Positions 1 through 6,869 of a stretch of DNA of 34,941 nt are shown piece after piece (the first letter of the stretch is position 1; every line of letters starts with the position of its first letter). Location: positions 1 to 34,941 of the forward strand of contig VGJF01000004.1 in assembly GCA_016867585.1 (NCBI GenBank), read 5' to 3'. A program made the position numbers and the translations under genes. Below the pieces are notes generated by a model. The model was not told the DNA's origin. It saw only the letters and a list, made by a program, of their open reading frames with translations, and made no database searches. Source of the DNA: Candidatus Aminicenantota bacterium. GTDB lineage: Bacteria > Acidobacteriota > Aminicenantia > Aminicenantales > UBA4085.

Positions 1-462
1 CGGCTTGCCCCGGACCCTCCGGCCGTCCGCCTCCGCATACTCGCCTTGAAGAGTGATCGAGGTCGAGTCGTTATGAAACTCCCCGAGATCGATCGAGAAC
101 TCTCGAATCAGGTGGAGGACGAACTCGGTCAGGAAGGCGTTCCGGTCCGCGTCGAAAAGCCGGTCCAGAGCTCGGCCGAGACGGTCGTCGCCGAGATCTT
201 GAACCGAGCCGTTCTCCAAGCCCAGAAGATCGGGGGCGACCTGCCGGGCCCATTCCCGGACGGCGTAGAGAGGAAGGCGGGCCAGGATCAAATTCCGGGT
301 CAGGACGTGGAGGGCGGAGGCGGGGGTCATTTTAGCGCGAGAGTCCGGGGGGCCGAGATGCCTGTCGAGAAGCGCCGCGAAGTCGAGGCGTTGGAGGAGG
401 GCGTTGACGATCGGTAAGGCGCCCACGACCTTGGAGTCGAGGGTGAACGCGGGTTGGTCCAT
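1..462 (-). CDS. DUF4277/IS1634-like transposase, N-terminal part (runs off left edge)
   Basis: Minus-strand frame from ATG at 462 is open to the window edge: MDQPAFTLDSKVVGALPIVNALLQRLDFAALLDRHLGPPDSRAKMTPASALHVLTRNLILARLPLYAVREWARQVAPDLLG...FSIDLGEFHNDSTSITLQGEYAEADGRRVRGKP. It is missing from the ORF track because the stop lies outside the window. The DRHL, 'LYAVREWA' and 'FHNDSTSI..QGEYA' patterns resemble IS1634-type transposases with a DUF4277 N-terminus. Confidence 0.8.
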   Translation of the reverse strand, partial: MDQPAFTLDSKVVGALPIVNALLQRLDFAALLDRHLGPPDSRAKMTPASALHVLTRNLILARLPLYAVREWARQVAPDLLGLENGSVQDLGDDRLGRALDRLFDADRNAFLTEFVLHLIREFSIDLGEFHNDSTSITLQGEYAEADGRRVRGKP

Positions 463-466
463 GGCT

Positions 467-521
467 CTTGACTTTCCTCTTCCCTTACTGTATTATACAG
501 TAGGACTAAGCGAAAGTCAAG
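467..521. promoter_or_regulatory. Symmetric bidirectional promoter between the transposase and the DUF6788-like gene
   Basis: Plus strand TTGACT (468-473) - 17 nt - TATTAT (491-496). Minus strand TTGACT (complement 515-520) - 17 nt - TATAAT (complement 492-497). Outer inverted repeat CTTGACTTTC/GAAAGTCAAG (467-476/512-521) and inner palindrome TACTGTATTATACAGTA (486-502) share a centre at 494. Confidence 0.75.
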
Positions 522-534
522 TGGAGATTCAGCC

Positions 535-927
535 GTGTCTCGCGACAACAGACTCCAAAACCGAATCGCGGTTTCGCTGGCCAAGCAACGCCGCCTCAAA
601 GAGGAACTCCGCCGTCTCGGGTTCATCATGTCGGGGAGCATCAGCCGGCGACGAATCGCCTGCGGGAACAGGACCTGCGCCTGCCGGAAGGATCCCGCGG
701 CGCGCCACGGACCCTACATCTACTGGACAACCAAGAAGCGGGGGAAGACGGTCGCTCGGCTCATCAAAAACGAAGAAGCCGAATTATGCCGAGAGTGGAT
801 CGAGAACCGGAAAAGACTCGAAAAAGTCGTTGGCCAATGGATAAGACTTTCCGAAAGGACGTTCGGGACGGCTCTCCGGCTCCGCGTCCGATCGGCAAGG
901 AAATACAAAAAAGAAGCTCGGAGATGA
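535..927 (+). CDS. DUF6788-like small basic protein, often linked to transposases
   Basis: 130 aa with GSISRRRIACGNRTCACRKDPAARHGPYIYWTTKKRGKTVARLI, a Cys-containing 'C....C.C..(D)..HGPY.YWT.K..GKTV' pattern; GTG start. Confidence 0.65.
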   Translation: MSRDNRLQNRIAVSLAKQRRLKEELRRLGFIMSGSISRRRIACGNRTCACRKDPAARHGPYIYWTTKKRGKTVARLIKNEEAELCREWIENRKRLEKVVGQWIRLSERTFGTALRLRVRSARKYKKEARR

Positions 928-1015
928 CCTGACTATGCTGTCCCTGGAAGTGGGGGGCGATATCGATGTCCCGACCTGCGGAAAATGGGATTATTGGCGT
1001 CCTCATCTCCGTTAG

Positions 1016-1324
1016 GTCGACACGGGCATGGCTGGAGGCGGCTTCAGCTGTCCGGAATACGTCGTCAAGGAAACCAAGATTGAGCTTCCCAAGGAAGGAT
1101 TCCAAGGCATGGGCGGCGGCGGGCCGGTGACCGTTTACCCCTTCACCGTCGACCTGACCCTCGGCCGGGCGCGGCAAGAAGAGGTCCGGGGGCTGTTCGG
1201 CGGAATGCCTCCGGGCTTTGAAGACCGGCTGGGTTTCCGCACGGGAGGGATCATCTCCCACGGCTTCTTCCGTCCGTTCGCGGTCACCTTCGACTTCCGG
1301 GCGATGTCGCTGTATTTGAAGTGA
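1016..1324 (+). pseudogene. Retropepsin-like/clan AA aspartyl protease remnant
   Basis: Reads VDTGMAGGGFSCPEYVVKETKIELP...GFEDRLGFRTGGIISHGFFRPFAVTFDFRAMSLYLK, with a DTG motif at the start and the C-terminal 'G(I)I...FF..F.VTFD' pattern. An in-frame TAG (1013-1015) sits immediately before VDTG. Confidence 0.45.
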
Positions 1325-1375
1325 GGCCCTTGAACGAAGGTCGCCGACGGCGCGGCCCGTCCAGTGTTCGGCAGG

Positions 1376-2389
1376 TCAGCTTCGCATCAGCTGCCTGGCG
1401 ATTTCCATAATGCCTGTCGCATTGGGGAGACACCGGTCTTCAAGATAGCGGGAGTAGGGGATGGTCGTTTGGGTGCAGACCCGGGCGTACCTGCAGGAGA
1501 TGCCCGCCTCCAGCAGAATTGCCGACAGCTCGCCCGAAAGACCAAAGGCTTCGTAATCTTCATCGACGACCAGCATCCGTCCCGTCTGCGCGACGGATTC
1601 ACAGATCGTGGCCTTATCCAGCGGAGAGACCGTTCGCAAATCCATGACGCCGGCAGAAATTTCTTCCTTCTCCAGAGCTTCGGCCGCTTCGATGGCGCGA
1701 TGAATTCCCGACCCGACACTGACGATCGTCATGTCATCGCCGGTCCGCCGCAGGATAGCTTTCCCGATGGGCAGGGGTTCCCACGTCTTGGGGACAGGGC
1801 CCTTAGCGCCTTCTTCGGGAATGTCGAACTTCACCGTGCGTCTGCCTCCCGACCCCAGAAACTCCAGCCAGGTTTCGGAGAGGAGCTTATGCTCGAGGAA
1901 GATGACCGGGCCGTCGTGACGCAGGGCCGCCAGCATCAGCCCGCCCGCATCGGCGGGCGTCGACGGAACAAGAACGGTCAATCCCGGGATATGGGCCAGC
2001 CAGCCCCACAGGGATTGCTCATGCTGTCCGCCGTCTCCGTATCCGCCGCCGCAGGGCGCGCGCACGACTACGGGCGCCGTCCACTTCCCGCCGGAGAAGG
2101 TCTCGACTTTAGCGGCATGGTTGAGGAGGGCATCCATGCATACGCCGAGGAAATCGACCATGTAGATTTCCACGACCGGGCGTAATCCGGCCAAGGCCGC
2201 AGCCACGCCGGCTCCAAGAAAAGCGCTTTCGCTTATGGGCGCGCCCCGAACGCGTTTGGGCCCGAACCGGACAAGCAGTTCGCGTCGCAGCAAGGGGGTA
2301 TCCTCTCCGAAAAGGACAATCCGCGGGTCGTCCGCCATGGCCCGGGCCAGGGCATCATCGACGGCTTGGGTGAAAAACATGGTTCTCAT
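1376..2389 (-). CDS. 2-oxoacid (pyruvate/acetoin-type) dehydrogenase E1 component, beta subunit
   Basis: TFTQAVDDAL..AMADDPRIVLFGED, ISE.AFLGAGVAAALAGLRPVVEI...DF, APCGGGYGDGGQHEQSL, HIPGLTVLVPSTPADA: transketolase-like E1-beta motifs. Confidence 0.93.
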   Translation of the reverse strand: MRTMFFTQAVDDALARAMADDPRIVLFGEDTPLLRRELLVRFGPKRVRGAPISESAFLGAGVAAALAGLRPVVEIYMVDFLGVCMDALLNHAAKVETFSGGKWTAPVVVRAPCGGGYGDGGQHEQSLWGWLAHIPGLTVLVPSTPADAGGLMLAALRHDGPVIFLEHKLLSETWLEFLGSGGRRTVKFDIPEEGAKGPVPKTWEPLPIGKAILRRTGDDMTIVSVGSGIHRAIEAAEALEKEEISAGVMDLRTVSPLDKATICESVAQTGRMLVVDEDYEAFGLSGELSAILLEAGISCRYARVCTQTTIPYSRYLEDRCLPNATGIMEIARQLMRS

Positions 2390-3432
2390 GACGGCACCTC
2401 CTCCAGAGCCGAAGCCAGCGCGTCATGAATCTCTTTTTCAACTTGGCTTTCCAATTCTTGCAGGCGCGCCGCGTCCGACGGCAGAGCCATACGCGCGCGC
2501 CGGACTGGATCGTTATCTCGGTCCCGGCGCGGATCGCGCCGGGTTGATTGCACCGCTCCTAGAACCGTTTTCATTCCCGACAGGCGCTCTCGCAAGCCGG
2601 CCCCTCCGCGACGCAGCAAGGACCGGATGAGAGGAATCGAGATCTTGGGCATTTCTTTAAAGGGGTTGCGAACCAACCGGATCAGTTGGAAGCCGAGAAA
2701 GTGCCCCTCGAAATGGACGCATCGGGCACGCAGGAAGGCCGGTCCCTGGCCGGAACGGGCCCGCTCGACGGCCGAACCGGCCGCTTCCCACACCGCGGAG
2801 ACGTCGAGGCCGTCCACCTCGGATGCGGGGATGCCCAATCCCCGCGCCCGTTCATTCAAATCACCCCCCGTCAAGGCTTTGGAGGCCGTGGTGATCGCCC
2901 AGCCGTCATCTTTGCAGACGAACAGGACGGGGAGGTTCCAGGCCGAGGCCAGGTTCATCGATTCGAGCAGCATGCCCTGATTCATCGCCCCCTCGCCGAA
3001 AAAAGCGACCGCAACCGTTCCGGGGCGGAGATATTGGCTGGCGAGGGCGAACCCGGCCGCGGTCGGCCCCGCCGAACCGACGATCCCCGAAGAGGCGGAC
3101 AAATGCTCCTTGGAGAAGAGGTGCATATGTCCTCCCTTCCCCCCGCACAGACCGTCCGGACGGCCGAGCATTTCGCGAAGGAGAAGGACCGGGTCGACGC
3201 CGCGCATCACCAAGGCGGCGGTGCCGCGATGATCCAAAGCCATGGCATCGCCCTCCCGCAGGTGGGCGACGACGCCCGCGATGACGGCTTCTTCGCCTGT
3301 CCCAAGATGCATCTCGCCCGAGATGAGTCCGTCCTGCCAGAACATGGCGACGGCTTCTTCGAGCAGGCGGCTCTTCAGCATCAAGGCATACAACGACCAT
3401 AAATCCGGCGGCATGCTCTCCTCCGAAGACAA
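2386..3432 (-). CDS. 2-oxoacid dehydrogenase E1 component, alpha subunit (with a basic insertion near the C-terminus)
   Basis: LYALMLKSRLLEEAV, HLGTGEEAVIAGV, DHRGTAAL, GGKGGHMH, GIVGSAGPTAAGFALA, FFGEGAMNQG..LESMNLASAWNLPVLFVCKDDGWAITT: TPP-binding E1-alpha motifs. Overlaps the beta gene by 4 nt. Confidence 0.93.
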   Translation of the reverse strand: MSSEESMPPDLWSLYALMLKSRLLEEAVAMFWQDGLISGEMHLGTGEEAVIAGVVAHLREGDAMALDHRGTAALVMRGVDPVLLLREMLGRPDGLCGGKGGHMHLFSKEHLSASSGIVGSAGPTAAGFALASQYLRPGTVAVAFFGEGAMNQGMLLESMNLASAWNLPVLFVCKDDGWAITTASKALTGGDLNERARGLGIPASEVDGLDVSAVWEAAGSAVERARSGQGPAFLRARCVHFEGHFLGFQLIRLVRNPFKEMPKISIPLIRSLLRRGGAGLRERLSGMKTVLGAVQSTRRDPRRDRDNDPVRRARMALPSDAARLQELESQVEKEIHDALASALEEVPS

Positions 3433-3456
3433 TGGCTATTATCATGCCAGGGGCGG

Positions 3457-5370
3457 CTATTTCAGCACATGGGCGTCGCCGGCCCGGCGGGTGACCTGGC
3501 CTTTGTCCAGATACTCGAGCACGGCGAAGGCGTATTTTCGCGAGACCTTGAGGATGTCCTTCGTCTCGGCGATGGTGATCGATTTGCGGAGGCGGAGATA
3601 TTCAAGGACGGCCGACCTGGCTTTCTCATAGGCGTCGCGATGGAGCGTGACCTTGGGGTCGAGGCGGACGAGGCGGCCTTGTTCGACAAGGGCGCCCATG
3701 ATCTTGCGGAACCGGCTGAGCGGCAGGCGAAGCTCCCGGCAGACATCGTCCTCCAGCGGCGGTTCGAATCCGGCTTTGCGAAAGACGGCCTCGACCCGGG
3801 CGGCCGTCTCGGCGTCCCGGTCGGCGAATCGGGCTTCGTGGCCGGGGAGGCTGAGGCCGCCTTCGACCCGGACGAGATCGCCTCTCCCGATGAGTTCTTC
3901 AAGGACGAGGCGGAAGACGGCCTCGCCCGCCTCTCTGGGAAGATGAGCCTGGAGGTCGGCCGCGGGCATGAACGTCCGCTGGGGATTGGCGGCGAAATAG
4001 CCCTCGGCCATGGCCGCGGCCTTGTCCTTCATGGAGGCGAAGACCGAAGCCGGGAGGAAGAGATCTTCGTCGGCCGAAGGGATTTTTTTCAGCTTTTGCG
4101 CGGCGGCGAGCCTGCCGGCCGCGGCCTGGACGAGGGCTGGCCTCCTGCCGAGGATTCGCGAGATCCGGCTCGCGGCCAGGGGAGACGGGGCGGCCTTGGC
4201 GACCGTCCGTTCGACGGCTTCTTCGAGCGATCCCTCGAGATTGCGAATGCCGGCCAGGGCCGCGGGGTCGAAACGCTTGTGCCGCGGGGGCGAGGCGTCG
4301 AGGACCTCGCCGCCGCCGATCGTGTTGAGCGGCGAGAACGTCCGGATAATGAACCGGTCCCCAAAGAGGGCCGCTGTCGGAGTCTCGAGGACGAACTGTG
4401 CGAGCATGGACTCGCCGGGCGGAAGCTTTTCCTTCTCGAGGAGCACGACCCGGGCGATGACCTCGTCCGTCCCGACGTGGAGGCGGACCCGGTCGCGCGT
4501 CTTGAGCTCGCCGGGCGCTTGGGCCAGAAGGTGAAGCCGGGCGTCGAGGCGCGAGGCGGGGGCGATGAAGCCGGGCATCGCCGCGCATTGGCCGCGCCGG
4601 AGCTGCTCCTTCTCGAGGCCGTGGAGGTTGAGGGCCGTCCGGCTGCCGAGGCGAGAAGACTCCCGCTTGGTCTTGTGGACCTGGACTCCGCGGACGCGGG
4701 CCTGGAGCCTTTCGGGGAGGATTTCGACGGTGTCGCCGACCTTGGCCTCTCCCGAGAGGATGGTCCCGGCGATGACCGTCCCGAAGCCGTGCATGACAAA
4801 AATCCGGTCGATGGGCATCCGGAAATATCCGGAATCTTCACGCGGGACGAGGCGGCGGCCGGAGGCCTGGAGCGCGGACTTGAGATCGTCCAGACCGGCC
4901 CCGATTAAGGCCGAGACGGGAATAATCGGCGCCCTCTCGAGGAAGGTCCCGCGGACGAAAGCCCGGACCTCTCCGGCGAGCTCCTCGAGACGGGCGGCGT
5001 CGACGAGGTCGCTTTTCGTCAGGGCGATGATCCCCTCGCCGACGCGGAGGAGGCGGAGGATGTCGAAATGCTCCCGGGTCTGGACCGAAATCCCCTCGTC
5101 GGCGGCGATGATGAAGAGGACGACGTCGATGTTGGACGCCCCGGCGACCATCGTCTTGACGAATTTCTCGTGGCCGGGGACGTCGATGAAGACGATCTGC
5201 CGCTCGTAATCGGGGAGGTCCAGGAAGACGAAGCCGAGCTCGATCGTCATCCCCCGCTCTTTTTCCTCGGGGAGGGTGTCCGGGTCGAGGCCGGTCAGGG
5301 CCTTGACGAGGGCGCTCTTGCCGTGGTCGATGTGTCCCGCCGTCCCGACGATGACGTGCGGCTTGTCCAT
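3457..5370 (-). CDS. selB: Selenocysteine-specific translation elongation factor SelB
   Basis: 637 aa. GTAGHIDHGKSALVKALTGLDPDTLPEEKERGMTIELGF, DVPGHEKFVKTMVAGASNIDVVLFIIAADEGISVQTREHFDIL, TKSDLVD; long C-terminal winged-helix extension. Confidence 0.96.
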   Translation of the reverse strand: MDKPHVIVGTAGHIDHGKSALVKALTGLDPDTLPEEKERGMTIELGFVFLDLPDYERQIVFIDVPGHEKFVKTMVAGASNIDVVLFIIAADEGISVQTREHFDILRLLRVGEGIIALTKSDLVDAARLEELAGEVRAFVRGTFLERAPIIPVSALIGAGLDDLKSALQASGRRLVPREDSGYFRMPIDRIFVMHGFGTVIAGTILSGEAKVGDTVEILPERLQARVRGVQVHKTKRESSRLGSRTALNLHGLEKEQLRRGQCAAMPGFIAPASRLDARLHLLAQAPGELKTRDRVRLHVGTDEVIARVVLLEKEKLPPGESMLAQFVLETPTAALFGDRFIIRTFSPLNTIGGGEVLDASPPRHKRFDPAALAGIRNLEGSLEEAVERTVAKAAPSPLAASRISRILGRRPALVQAAAGRLAAAQKLKKIPSADEDLFLPASVFASMKDKAAAMAEGYFAANPQRTFMPAADLQAHLPREAGEAVFRLVLEELIGRGDLVRVEGGLSLPGHEARFADRDAETAARVEAVFRKAGFEPPLEDDVCRELRLPLSRFRKIMGALVEQGRLVRLDPKVTLHRDAYEKARSAVLEYLRLRKSITIAETKDILKVSRKYAFAVLEYLDKGQVTRRAGDAHVLK

Positions 5371-5380
5371 CGGCGGCCGG

Positions 5381-6790
5381 TCACCGAAAAAGCGAGAGGA
5401 TGGCCGCTTCGACGAGCCGGTCCTCGTCGGGCCGGATCGTCCGGAAATCGAAGAGGAGGGCGCCGTCGCGGATCCGGGTGAAGACGGCGGGACGCTGTCG
5501 GCGCAGCTTTTTTCCGAGGTCTTCCGGATTCGCCCCCCGGAGGCGGAGGGAGAGAAGCCGCGTCGGGATCGTCTCGACAGGGACGGAGCCGCTCCCGACC
5601 TGCGATTCCCCGTCGATGACCTCGAGGGCGAAATCGGGGGGAAGGAGGGATTTTGAGAGGCTCTTGGCCGCGCGTTTGGCCCGGCGGTCGATTTCGGAGA
5701 CTGGAAGGGCGAGCATCCGGTAGAGCGGGTGGCGCTCGGGGAGCGTCTCGGGCGCGAGGAAGAGCTTCAATGTCGCCTCCATCGCCGCCAGGGTCAGCTT
5801 GCCGCAGCGGAAAGCCCGGGCGAGGGGATTTTTCTTGATCCGCTGGATGACGCCGGCTTTTCCGACGATGATCCCCGATTGCGGGCCGCCGATAAGCTTG
5901 TCGCCGCTGAAGCAGGCGCAGGCGACCCCGGCGGCGACGCTCTCCCGGACGAGCGGCTCGGTCTCGAGGCCGTAGGCCTTGAGGTCGACGAGGGCCCCGC
6001 TGCCGAGGTCGTCGACGACCGGGAGGCCGTGCGTGTTTCCCAAGGCCACGAGCTCCTCGATCCCCGGCTCGCCCGCGAATCCGAGGATGCGGTAGTTGCT
6101 GTGATGGACCCGGAGGATGGCCCCCGTGTTCGGGCCGACGGCCTCGGCGTAGTCGCGGAGATGGGTCTTGTTCGTCGTCCCAACCTCGCGGAGGACCGCC
6201 CCGCTCATGGCCATGACCTCGGGCATGCGGAACGACCCGCCGATCTCGACGAGCTGGCCGCGGGAGATGACGACGTCCCTGCCTTTGGCCAGGGTGTTGA
6301 GGATGAGGACGGTCGCGGCCGCGTTGTTGTTGACGATCGTCGCCGCCTCGGCCCCGGTGAGCTCGCGGAGAAGTCCGGCGACGTGGCTGTCTCGCTGGCC
6401 GCGACGGCCGGTTTCGATCTCGAGGGCCAGGGTCGAGTAGCCCCGGACGACGTCCGCCAGGGCCCGGCCGGCTTCCTCCGAGAGAACCGCGCGTCCGAGC
6501 CCCGAATGCATCAGGATGCCCGTGGCGTTGATAGCCGGGCGCAGGGACGGGGCGAAATTTTCGGCGAGCGATTCCTCCGCGTAGGCGATTAGGCGGGCCT
6601 TGGCGAAATCTTCCTCCGCAACCGCGTCGGGATTTGCGAGGATCTCGGCTCGAAGGCCGTCGAGGACCCGGCGGACGGCCTCCAAGGTCGGCTGACGCCC
6701 ATATCGGCCTGCCATGGCTTTGGCCTGGTCCTCCTTCAGGAGGCTGTCGACCGACGGCAGTTTCCGGAACAATTCTTCTTTCCCGGCCAT
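5381..6790 (-). CDS. selA: L-seryl-tRNA(Sec) selenium transferase SelA
   Basis: FRKLPSVDSLL N-terminus, PAINATGILMHSGLGRAVLSEEA, VNNNAAATVLIL, SRGQLVEIGGSFRMPEVMAMSGA.LREVGTTNKTH, FSGDKLIGGPQSGIIVGK. Confidence 0.97.
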   Translation of the reverse strand: MAGKEELFRKLPSVDSLLKEDQAKAMAGRYGRQPTLEAVRRVLDGLRAEILANPDAVAEEDFAKARLIAYAEESLAENFAPSLRPAINATGILMHSGLGRAVLSEEAGRALADVVRGYSTLALEIETGRRGQRDSHVAGLLRELTGAEAATIVNNNAAATVLILNTLAKGRDVVISRGQLVEIGGSFRMPEVMAMSGAVLREVGTTNKTHLRDYAEAVGPNTGAILRVHHSNYRILGFAGEPGIEELVALGNTHGLPVVDDLGSGALVDLKAYGLETEPLVRESVAAGVACACFSGDKLIGGPQSGIIVGKAGVIQRIKKNPLARAFRCGKLTLAAMEATLKLFLAPETLPERHPLYRMLALPVSEIDRRAKRAAKSLSKSLLPPDFALEVIDGESQVGSGSVPVETIPTRLLSLRLRGANPEDLGKKLRRQRPAVFTRIRDGALLFDFRTIRPDEDRLVEAAILSLFR

Positions 6791-6831
6791 TTTCGCCTCT
6801 TAAGTTAAGCGACCCCCCTCCGATTGTCAAT

Positions 6832-6869
6832 AAAAGATGGGGGACGCTTTAAAGTGTCCCCCATCTTTT
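6832..6869. repeat. 38-nt near-perfect palindrome (REP-like hairpin / possible terminator)
   Basis: AAAAGATGGGGGACGCTTTAAAGTGTCCCCCATCTTTT: 14-bp perfect arms plus an inner CTTT/AAAG. The stop codon of the minus-strand Maf fusion gene lies inside it. Confidence 0.9.

Noticed and set aside
3760-3790. T-loop-like string GGCGGTTCGAATCCGGC that might mark a tRNA (even tRNA-Sec) near selAB
   Set aside because: It lies inside the selB coding sequence (encoding ..AGFEPPLED..) and no acceptor/anticodon stems could be assembled around it. No tRNA-Sec was found in the window.
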